Below, piece by piece: positions 22,982 through 34,516 of a DNA stretch of 64,000 nucleotides. Position 1 is the first letter of the stretch; each line of letters begins with the position of its first letter. The notes beneath the pieces are model-generated. The model made no database searches and was not told the DNA's origin. It saw nothing but the letters and a program-made list of their open reading frames with translations. The position numbers and the translations under genes are program-made. The stretch is from positions 51,450,852 through 51,514,851 of the forward strand of contig OY992538.1 in the NCBI GenBank assembly GCA_963921195.1, read 5' to 3'. The stretch is from Pegoplata infirma (lineage: Eukaryota > Arthropoda > Insecta > Diptera > Anthomyiidae).

Positions 22982-25900
22982 CAATTAAAAAATAACAAAA
23001 ATCAAAAAAAAAAATTTTTGGTCAAAAAAAAAGGATGTACTAACCACTGCTTTTTTTGTCGAAAAACTTTGAAATTTTTTTACTCGATTTTTTTCATCTA
23101 TCTTATGTAGAATTTCACGCTCGACACATTGATGCTAAAGTTTTGTAAATCCGTCCAGTAGTTTCGGAGATATAACGATTTTAAGATTTTTTTGATTTGA
23201 GAAAAATTAAAATTTCAAATTCTCTCAAGTTTTGCCACAATTTGGTTTTTCGTCAATAGCTCGGTAAATATAGGCCCGATTTGGGTCGGAGACCTATACG
23301 TCCCATCTTTTTATGCTCTTTCAGAATATGTAACCCACATTTTTACCCCGTAAAAAAATGTTTTTCGACAAACTTGCCAACCAAAGTCAGTGCGTAAGAA
23401 AAAATATGGTAAAATCGCTATAACTCCAAAACTACTGGACCGATTTACAAAATTTTAGCGTCAATGTGTCGAGCGTGAAATTCTAAATAAAATAGCGACA
23501 CATTGATGCTAAAGTTTTGTAAATCCGTCCAGTAGTTTCGGAGATATAACGATTTTAAGATTTTTTTGATTTGAGAAAAATTAAAATTTCAAATTCTCTC
23601 AATTGTTGCCACAATTTGGTTTTTCGTCAATAGCTCGGTAAATGTAGGCCCGATTTGGGTCGGAGACCTATACGTCCCATCTTTTTATGCTCTTTCAGAA
23701 TATGTAACCCAAATTTTTACCCCGTAAAAAAATATTTTTCGACAAACTTGCCAACCATAGTCAGTGCGTAAGAAAAAATATGGTAAAATCGCTATAACTC
23801 CAAAACTACTGGACCGATTTACAAAATTTTAGCGTCAATGTGTCGAGCGTGAAATTCTAAATAAAATAGCAATTAAAAAATAACAAAAATCAAAAAAAAA
23901 TTTTTTGGTCAAAAAAAAAGGATGTACTAACCACTGCTTTTTTTGTCGAAAAACTTTGAAATTTTTTTACTCGATTTTTTTCATCTATCTTATGTAGAAT
24001 TTCACGCTCGACACATTGATGCTAAAGTTTTGTAAATCCGTCCAGTAGTTTCGGAGATATAACGATTTTAAGATTTTTTTGATTTGAGAAAAATTAAAAT
24101 TTCAAATTCTCTCAAGTTTTGCCACAATTTGGTTTTTCGTCAATAGCTCGGTAAATATAGGCCCGATTTGGGTCGGAGACCTATACGTCCCATCTTTTTA
24201 TGCTCTTTCAGAATATGTAACCCACATTTTTACCCCGTAAAAAAATGTTTTTCGACAAACTTGCCAACCATAGTCAGTGCGTAAGAAAAAATATGGTAAA
24301 ATCGCTATAACTCCAAAACTACTGGACCAATTTACAAAACTTTAGCGTCAATGTGTCGAGCGTGAAATTCTAAATAAAATAGCTACACATTGATGCTAAA
24401 GTTTTGTAAATCCGTCCAGTAGTTTCGGAGATATAACGATTTTAAGATTTTTTTGATTTGAGAAAAATTAAAATTTCAAATTCTCTCAATTGTTGCCACA
24501 ATTTGGTTTTTCGTCAATAGCTCGGTAAATATAGGCCCGATTTGGGTCGGAGACCTATACGTCCCATCTTTTTATGCTCTTTCAGAATATGTAACCCAAA
24601 TTTTTACCCCGTAAAAAAATATTTTTCGACAAACTTGCCATAGTCAGTGCGTAAGAAAAAATATGGTAAAATCGCTATAACTCCAAAACTACTGGACCGA
24701 TTTACAAAATTTTAGCGTCAATGTGTCGAGCGTGAAATTCTAAATAAAATAGCAATTAAAAAATAACAAAAATCAAAAAAAAATTTTTTGGTCAAAAAAA
24801 AAGGATGTACTGCTTTTTTTGTCGAAAAACTTTGAAATTTTTTTACTCGATTTTTTTCATCTATCTTATGTAGAATTTCACGCTCGACACATTGATGCTA
24901 AAGTTTTGTAAATCCGTCCAGTAGTTTCGGAGATATAACGATTTTAAGATTTTTTTGATTTGAGAAAAATTAAAATTTCAAATTCTCTCAAGTTTTGCCA
25001 CAATTTGGTTTTTCGTCAATAGCTCGGTAAATATAGGCCCGATTTGGGTCGGAGACCTATACGTCCCATCTTTTTATGCTCTTTCAGAATATGTAACCCA
25101 CATTTTTACCCCGTAAAAAAATGTTTTTCGACAAACTTGCCAACCATAGTCAGTGCGTAAGAAAAAATATGGTAAAATCGCTATAACTCCAAAACTACTG
25201 GACCAATTTACAAAATTTTAGCGTCAATGTGTCGAGCGTGAAATTCTAAATAAAATAGCGACACATTGATGCTAAAGTTTTGTAAATCCGTCCAGTAGTT
25301 TCGGAGATATAACGATTTTAAGATTTTTTTGATTTGAGAAAAATTAAAATTTCAAATTCTCTCAATTGTTGCCACAATTTGGTTTTTCGTCAATAGCTCG
25401 GTAAATATAGGCCCGATTTGGGTCGGAGACCTATACGTCCCATCTTTTTATGCTCTTTCAGAATATGTAACCCACATTTTTACCCCGTAAAAAAATATTT
25501 TTCGACAAACTTGCCAACCATAGTCAGTGCGTAAGAAAAAATATGGTAAAATCGCTATAACTCCAAAACTACTGGACCGATTTACAAAATTTTAGCGTCA
25601 ATGTGTCGAGCGTGAAATTCTAAATAAAGTAGCAATTAAAAAATAACAAAAATCAAAAAAAAAATTTTTGGTCAAAAAAAAAGGATGTACTAACCACTGC
25701 TTTTTTTGTCGAAAAACTTTGAAATTTTTTTACTCGATTTTTTTCATCTATCTTATGTAGAATTTCACGCTCGACACATTGATGCTAAAGTTTTGTAAAT
25801 CCGTCCAGTAGTTTCGGAGATATAACGATTTTAAGATTTTTTTGATTTGAGAAAAATTAAAATTTCAAATTCTCTCAAGTTTTGCCACAATTTGGTTTTT

Positions 25901-28293
25901 CGTCAATAGCTCGGTAAATATAGGCCCGATTTGGGTCGGAGACCTATACGTCCCATCTTTTTATGCTCTTTCAGAATATGTAACCCACATTTTTACCCCG
26001 TAAAAAAATGTTTTTCGACAAACTTGCCAACCAAAGTCAGTGCGTAAGAAAAAATATGGTAAAATCGCTATAACTCCAAAACTACTGGACCGATTTACAA
26101 AATTTTAGCGTCAATGTGTCGAGCGTGAAATTCTAAATAAAATAGCGACACATTGATGCTAAAGTTTTGTAAATCCGTCCAGTAGTTTCGGAGATATAAC
26201 GATTTTAAGATTTTTTTGATTTGAGAAAAATTAAAATTTCAAATTCTCTCAATTGTTGCCACAATTTGGTTTTTCGTCAATAGCTCGGTAAATGTAGGCC
26301 CGATTTGGGTCGGAGACCTATACGTCCCATCTTTTTATGCTCTTTCAGAATATGTAACCCAAATTTTTACCCCGTAAAAAAATATTTTTCGACAAACTTG
26401 CCAACCATAGTCAGTGCGTAAGAAAAAATATGGTAAAATCGCTATAACTCCAAAACTACTGGACCGATTTACAAAATTTTAGCGTCAATGTGTCGAGCGT
26501 GAAATTCTAAATAAAATAGCAATTAAAAAATAACAAAAATCAAAAAAAAATTTTTTGGTCAAAAAAAAAGGATGTACTAACCACTGCTTTTTTTGTCGAA
26601 AAACTTTGAAATTTTTTTACTCGATTTTTTTCATCTATCTTATGTAGAATTTCACGCTCGACACATTGATGCTAAAGTTTTGTAAATCCGTCCAGTAGTT
26701 TCGGAGATATAACGATTTTAAGATTTTTTTGATTTGAGAAAAATTAAAATTTCAAATTCTCTCAAGTTTTGCCACAATTTGGTTTTTCGTCAATAGCTCG
26801 GTAAATATAGGCCCGATTTGGGTCGGAGACCTATACGTCCCATCTTTTTATGCTCTTTCAGAATATGTAACCCACATTTTTACCCCGTAAAAAAATGTTT
26901 TTCGACAAACTTGCCAACCATAGTCAGTGCGTAAGAAAAAATATGGTAAAATCGCTATAACTCCAAAACTACTGGACCAATTTACAAAATTTTAGCGTCA
27001 ATGTGTCGAGCGTGAAATTCTAAATAAAATAGCGACACATTGATGCTAAAGTTTTGTAAATCCGTCCAGTAGTTTCGGAGATATAACGATTTTAAGATTT
27101 TTTTGATTTGAGAAAAATTAAAATTTCAAATTCTCTCAATTGTTGCCACAATTTGGTTTTTCGTCAATAGCTCGGTAAATATAGGCCCGATTTGGGTCGG
27201 AGACCTATACGTCCCATCTTTTTATGCTCTTTCAGAATATGTAACCCAAATTTTTACCCCGTAAAAAAATATTTTTCGACAAACTTGCCAACCATAGTCA
27301 GTGCGTAAGAAAAAATATGGTAAAATCGCTATAACTCCAAAACTACTGGACCGATTTACAAAATTTTAGCGTCAATGTGTCGAGCGTGAAATTCTAAATA
27401 AAATAGCAATTAAAAAATAACAAAAATCAAAAAAAAATTTTTTGGTCAAAAAAAAAGGATGTACTAACCACTGCTTTTTTTGTCGAAAAACTTTGAAATT
27501 TTTTTACTCGATTTTTTTCATCTATCTTATGTAGAATTTCACGCTCGACACATTGATGCTAAAGTTTTGTAAATCCGTCCAGTAGTTTCGGAGATATAAC
27601 GATTTTAAGATTTTTTTGATTTGAGAAAAATTAAAATTTCAAATTCTCTCAAGTTTTGCCACAATTTGGTTTTTCGTCAATAGCTCGGTAAATATAGGCC
27701 CGATTTGGGTCGGAGACCTATACGTCCCATCTTTTTATGCTCTTTCAGAATATGTAACCCACATTTTTACCCCGTAAAAAAATGTTTTTCGACAAACTTG
27801 CCAACCATAGTCAGTGCGTAAGAAAAAATATGGTAAAATCGCTATAACTCCAAAACTACTGGACCAATTTACAAAATTTTAGCGTCAATGTGTCGAGCGT
27901 GAAATTCCAAATAAAATAGCGACACATTGATGCTAAAGTTTTGTAAATCCGTCCAGTAGTTTCGGAGATATAACGATTTTAAGATTTTTTTGATTTGAGA
28001 AAAATTAAAATTTCAAATTCTCTCAATTGTTGCCACAATTTGGTTTTTCGTCAATAGCTCGGTAAATATAGGCCCGATTTGGGTCGGAGACCTATACGTC
28101 CCATCTTTTTATGCTCTTTCAGAATATGTAACCCAAATTTTTACCCCGTAAAAAAATATTTTTCGACAAACTTGCCAACCATAGTCAGTGCGTAAGAAAA
28201 AATATGGTAAAATCGCTATAACTCCAAAACTACTGGACCGATTTACAAAATTTTAGCGTCAATGTGTCGAGCGTGAAATTCTAAATAAAATAG
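22982..28293. repeat. Two successive three-unit blocks sharing a private variant
   Basis: The units starting at 22982 and 25633 both carry AATGTAGGCCC where the other copies I read have AATATAGGCCC. The variant bases are at 23644 and 26294, 2650 bp apart, which is three units after counting known small deletions. Both units also share the AAAGTAG start and the CCAAAGTC variant. This fits a recent duplication of a block of three units, with the third unit of the first block (24753-25632) then differing by a 7-bp deletion and by carrying CCCACATTT in its short monomer. Confidence 0.6.
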
Positions 28294-29180
28294 CAATTAA
28301 AAAATAACAAAAATCAAAAAAAAATTTTTTGGTCAAAAAAAAAGGATGTACTAACCACTGCTTTTTTTGTCGAAAAACTTTGAAATTTTTTTACTCGATT
28401 TTTTTCATCTATCTTATGTAGAATTTCACGCTCGACACATTGATGCTAAAGTTTTGTAAATCCGTCCAGTAGTTTCGGAGATATAACGATTTTAAGATTT
28501 TTTTGATTTGAGAAAAATTAAAATTTCAAATTCTCTCAAGTTTTGCCACAATTTGGTTTTTCGTCAATAGCTCGGTAAATATAGGCCCGATTTGGGTCGG
28601 AGACCTATACGTCCCATCTTTTTATGCTCTTTCAGAATATGTAACCCACATTTTTACCCCGTAAAAAAATGTTTTTCGACAAACTTGCCAACCATAGTCA
28701 GTGCGTAAGAAAAAATATGGTAAAATCGCTATAACTCCAAAACTACTGGACCGATTTACAAAATTTTAGCGTCAATGTGTCGAGCGTGAAATTCTAAATA
28801 AAATAGCGACACATTGATGCTAAAGTTTTGTAAATCCGTCCAGTAGTTTCGGAGATATAACGATTTTAAGATTTTTTTGATTTGAGAAAAATTAAAATTT
28901 CAAATTCTCTCAATTGTTGCCACAATTTGGTTTTTCGTCAATAGCTCGGTAAATATAGGCCCGATTTGGGTCGGAGACCTATACGTCCCATCTTTTTATG
29001 CTCTTTCAGAATATGTAACCCAAATTTTTACCCCGTAAAAAAATATTTTTCGACAAACTTGCCAACCATAGTCAGTGCGTAAGAAAAAATATGGTAAAAT
29101 CGCTATAACTCCAAAACTACTGGACCGATTTACAAAATTTTAGCGTCAATGTGTCGAGCGTGAAATTCTAAATAAAATAG

Positions 29181-29693
29181 CAATTAAAAAATAACAAAAA
29201 TCAAAAAAAAATTTTTTGGTCAAAAAAAAAGGATGTACTAACCACTGCTTTTTTTGTCGAAAAACTTTGAAATTTTTTTACTCGATTTTTTTCATCTATC
29301 TTATGTAGAATTTCACGCTCGACACATTGATGCTAAAGTTTTGTAAATCCGTCCAGTAGTTTCGGAGATATAACGATTTTAAGATTTTTTTGATTTGAGA
29401 AAAATTAAAATTTCAAATTCTCTCAATTGTTGCCACAATTTGGTTTTTCGTCAATAGCTCGGTAAATATAGGCCCGATTTGGGTCGGAGACCTATACGTC
29501 CCATCTTTTTATGCTCTTTCAGAATATGTAACCCAAATTTTTACCCCGTAAAAAAATATTTTTCGACAAACTTGCCAACCATAGTCAGTGCGTAAGAAAA
29601 AATATGGTAAAATCGCTATAACTCCAAAACTACTGGACCGATTTACAAAATTTTAGCGTCAATGTGTCGAGCGTGAAATTCTAAATAAAATAG
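29181..29693. repeat. Single-monomer (513-bp) hybrid unit
   Basis: The linker at 29181 is followed by only one monomer before the next linker at 29694, a spacing of 513 bp. The monomer begins as the long type (linker, GTAAATCC), but from about 29421 it carries short-type markers: CTCAATTGTTGCC, CCCAAATTT and AAATATTTTTCG. The switch lies between the anchor near 29328 and 29425. This is what an unequal crossover between a long and a short monomer would leave. Confidence 0.88.
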
Positions 29694-30291
29694 CAATTAA
29701 ATTTGGGTCGGAGACCTATACGTCCCATCTTTTTATGCTCTTTCAGAATATGTAACCCACATTTTTACCCCGTAAAAAAATGTTTTTCGACAAACTTGCC
29801 AACCATAGTCAGTGCGTAAGAAAAAATATGGTAAAATCGCTATAACTCCAAAACTACTGGACCGATTTACAAAATTTTAGCGTCAATGTGTCGAGCGTGA
29901 AATTCTAAATAAAATAGCGACACATTGATGCTAAAGTTTTGTAAATCCGTCCAGTAGTTTCGGAGATATAACGATTTTAAGATTTTTTTGATTTGAGAAA
30001 AATTAAAATTTCAAATTCTCTCAATTGTTGCCACAATTTGGTTTTTCGTCAATAGCTCGGTAAATATAGGCCCGATTTGGGTCGGAGACCTATACGTCCC
30101 ATCTTTTTATGCTCTTTCAGAATATGTAACCCACATTTTTACCCCGTAAAAAAATATTTTTCGACAAACTTGCCAACCATAGTCAGTGCGTAAGAAAAAA
30201 TATGGTAAAATCGCTATAACTCCAAAACTACTGGACCGATTTACAAAATTTTAGCGTCAATGTGTCGAGCGTGAAATTCTAAATAAAGTAG
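29694..30291. repeat. Truncated unit with a 289-bp internal deletion
   Basis: After only seven linker bases (CAATTAA, 29694-29700) the sequence jumps at 29700/29701 to ATTTGGGTCGGAGACC in the long-monomer body. The unit is 598 bp, 289 bp short of 887. The lost part covers most of the linker, the left inverted-repeat arm and the first part of the body. It directly follows the hybrid unit. Confidence 0.9.
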
Positions 30292-33200
30292 CAATTAAAA
30301 AATAACAAAAATCAAAAAAAAATTTTTTGGTCAAAAAAAAAGGATGTACTAACCACTGCTTTTTTTGTCGAAAAACTTTGAAATTTTTTTACTCGATTTT
30401 TTTTCATCTATCTTATGTAGAATTTCACGCTCGACACATTGATGCTAAAGTTTTGTAAATCCGTCCAGTAGTTTCGGAGATATAACGATTTTAAGATTTT
30501 TTTGATTTGAGAAAAATTAAAATTTCAAATTCTCTCAAGTTTTGCCACAATTTGGTTTTTCGTCAATAGCTCGGTAAATATAGGCCCGATTTGGGTCGGA
30601 GACCTATACGTCCCATCTTTTTATGCTCTTTCAGAATATGTAACCCACATTTTTACCCCGTAAAAAAATGTTTTTCGACAAACTTGCCAACCAAAGTCAG
30701 TGCGTAAGAAAAAATATGGTAAAATCGCTATAACTCCAAAACTACTGGACCGATTTACAAAATTTTAGCGTCAATGTGTCGAGCGTGAAATTCTAAATAA
30801 AATAGCGACACATTGATGCTAAAGTTTTGTAAATCCGTCCAGTAGTTTCGGAGATATAACGATTTTAAGATTTTTTTGATTTGAGAAAAATTAAAATTTC
30901 AAATTCTCTCAATTGTTGCCACAATTTGGTTTTTCGTCAATAGCTCGGTAAATATAGGCCCGATTTGGGTCGGAGACCTATACGTCCCATCTTTTTATGC
31001 TCTTTCAGAATATGTAACCCAAATTTTTACCCCGTAAAAAAATATTTTTCGACAAACTTGCCAACCATAGTCAGTGCGTAAGAAAAAATATGGTAAAATC
31101 GCTATAACTCCAAAACTACTGGACCGATTTACAAAATTTTAGCGTCAATGTGTCGAGCGTGAAATTCTAAATAAAATAGCAATTAAAAAATAACAAAAAT
31201 CAAAAAAAAATTTTTTGGTCAAAAAAAAAGGATGTACTAACCACTGCTTTTTTTGTCGAAAAACTTTGAAATTTTTTTACTCGATTTTTTTCATCTATCT
31301 TATGTAGAATTTCACGCTCGACACATTGATGCTAAAGTTTTGTAAATCCGTCCAGTAGTTTCGGAGATATAACGATTTTAAGATTTTTTTGATTTGAGAA
31401 AAATTAAAATTTCAAATTCTCTCAAGTTTTGCCACAATTTGGTTTTTCGTCAATAGCTCGGTAAATATAGGCCCGATTTGGGTCGGAGACCTATACGTCC
31501 CATCTTTTTATGCTCTTTCAGAATATGTAACCCACATTTTTACCCCGTAAAAAAATGTTTTTCGACAAACTTGCCAACCATAGTCAGTGCGTAAGAAAAA
31601 ATATGGTAAAATCGCTATAACTCCAAAACTACTGGACCAATTTACAAAATTTTAGCGTCAATGTGTCGAGCGTGAAATTCTAAATAAAATAGCGACACAT
31701 TGATGCTAAAGTTTTGTAAATCCGTCCAGTAGTTTCGGAGATATAACGATTTTAAGATTTTTTTGATTTGAGAAAAATTAAAATTTCAAATTCTCTCAAT
31801 TGTTGCCACAATTTGGTTTTTCGTCAATAGCTCGGTAAATATAGGCCCGATTTGGGTCGGAGACCTATACGTCCCATCTTTTTATGCTCTTTCAGAATAT
31901 GTAACCCAAATTTTTACCCCGTAAAAAAATATTTTTCGACAAACTTGCCAACCATAGTCAGTGCGTAAGAAAAAATATGGTAAAATCGCTATAACTCCAA
32001 AACTACTGGACCGATTTACAAAATTTTAGCGTCAATGTGTCGAGCGTGAAATTCTAAATAAAATAGCAATTAAAAGATAACAAAAATCAAAAAAAAATTT
32101 TTTGGTCAAAAAAAAAGGATGTACTAACCACTGCTTTTTTTGTCGAAAAACTTTGAAATTTTTTTACTCGATTTTTTTCATCTATCTTATGTAGAATTTC
32201 ACGCTCGACACATTGATGCTAAAGTTTTGTAAATCCGTCCAGTAGTTTCGGAGATATAACGATTTTAAGATTTTTTTGATTTGAGAAAAATTAAAATTTC
32301 AAATTCTCTCAAGTTTTGCCACAATTTGGTTTTTCGTCAATAGCTCGGTAAATATAGGCCCGATTTGGGTCGGAGACCTATACGTCCCATCTTTTTATGC
32401 TCTTTCAGAATATGTAACCCACATTTTTACCCCGTAAAAAAATGTTTTTCGACAAACTTGCCAACCATAGTCAGTGCGTAAGAAAAAATATGGTAAAATC
32501 GCTATAACTCCAAAACTACTGGACCGATTTACAAAATTTTAGCGTCAATGTGTCGAGCGTGAAATTCTAAATAAAATAGCGACACATTGATGCTAAAGTT
32601 TTGTAAATCCGTCCAGTAGTTTCGGAGATATAACGATTTTAAGATTTTTTTGATTTGAGAAAAATTAAAATTTCAAATTCTCTCAATTGTTGCCACAATT
32701 TGGTTTTTCGTCAATAGCTCGGTAAATATAGGCCCGATTTGGGTCGGAGACCTATACGTCCCATCTTTTTATGCTCTTTCAGAATATGTAACCCAAATTT
32801 TTACCCCGTAAAAAAATATTTTTCGACAAACTTGCCAACCATAGTCAGTGCGTAAGAAAAAATATGGTAAAATCGCTATAACTCCAAAACTACTGGACCG
32901 ATTTACAAAATTTTAGCGTCAATGTGTCGAGCGTGAAATTCTAAATAAAATAGCAATTAAAAAATAACAAAAATCAAAAAAAAATTTTTTGGTCAAAAAA
33001 AAAGGATGTACTAACCACTGCTTTTTTTGTCGAAAAACTTTGAAATTTTTTTACTCGATTTTTTTCATCTATCTTATGTAGAATTTCACGCTCGACACAT
33101 TGATGCTAAAGTTTTGAAAATCCGTCCAGTAGTTTCGGAGATATAACGATTTTAAGATTTTTTTGATTTGAGAAAAATTAAAATTTCAAATTCTCTCAAG

Positions 33201-34210
33201 TTTTGCCACAATTTGGTTTTTCGTCAATAGCTCGGTAAATATAGGCCCGATTTGGGTCGGAGACCTATACGTCCCATCTTTTTATGCTCTTTCAGAATAT
33301 GTAACCCACACTTTTACCCCGTAAAAAAATGTTTTTCGACAAACTTGCCAACCATAGTCAGTGCGTAAGAAAAAATATGGTAAAATCGCTATAACTCCAA
33401 AACTACTGGACCGATTTACAAAATTTTAGCGTCAATGTGTCGAGCGTGAAATTCTAAATAAAATAGCGACACATTGATGCTAAAGTTTTGTAAATCCGTC
33501 CAGTAGTTTCGGAGATATAACGATTTTAGGATTTTTTTGATTTGAGAAAAATTAAAATTTCAAATTCTCTCAATTGTTGCCACAATTTGGTTTTTCGTCA
33601 ATAGCTCGGTAAATATAGGCCCGATTTGGGTCGGAGACCTATACGTCCCATCTTTTTATGCTCTTTCAGAATATGTAACCCACATTTTTACCCCGTAAAA
33701 AAATATTTTTCGACAAACTTGCCAACCATAGTCAGTGCGTAAGAAAAAATATGGTAAAATCGCTATAACTCCAAAACTACTGGACCGATTTACAAAATTT
33801 TAGCGTCAATGTGTCGAGCGTGAAATTCTAAATAAAGTAGCAATTAAAAAATAACAAAAATCAAAAAAAAAATTTTTGGTCAAAAAAAAAGGATGTACTA
33901 ACCACTGCTTTTTTTGTCGAAAAACTTTGAAATTTTTTTACTCGATTTTTTTTCATCTATCTTATGTAGAATTTCACGCTCGACACATTGATGCTAAAGT
34001 TTTGTAAATCCGTCCAGTAGTTTCGGAGATATAACGATTTTAAGATTTTTTTGATTTGAGAAAAATTAAAATTTCAAATTCTCTCAAGTTTTGCCACAAT
34101 TTGGTTTTTCGTCAATAGCTCGGTAAATATAGGCCCGATTTGGGTCGGAGACCTATACGTCCCATCTTTTTATGCTCTTTCAGAATATGTAACCCACATT
34201 TTTACCCCGT

Positions 34211-34516
34211 AAAAAAATGTTTTTCGACAAACTTGCCAACCAAAGTCAGTGCGTAAGAAAAAATATGGTAAAATCGCTATAACTCCAAAACTACTGGACC
34301 GATTTACAAAATTTTAGCGTCAATGTGTCGAGCGTGAAATTCTAAATAAAATAGCGACACATTAAAAAAATGTTTTTCGACAAACTTGCCAACCAAAGTC
34401 AGTGCGTAAGAAAAAATATGGTAAAATCGCTATAACTCCAAAACTACTGGACCGATTTACAAAATTTTAGCGTCAATGTGTCGAGCGTGAAATTCTAAAT
34501 AAAATAGCGACACATT
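34211..34516. repeat. 153-bp tandem duplication inside a unit
   Basis: Bases 34211-34363 are repeated at 34364-34516. At the junction GACACATT is followed by AAAAAAATGTTTTTCG rather than by GATGCTAAAG. Both copies carry the uncommon CCAAAGTC variant, which supports local duplication rather than joining of distant copies. The containing unit (33841-34880) is 1040 bp, 153 more than usual. Confidence 0.88.
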
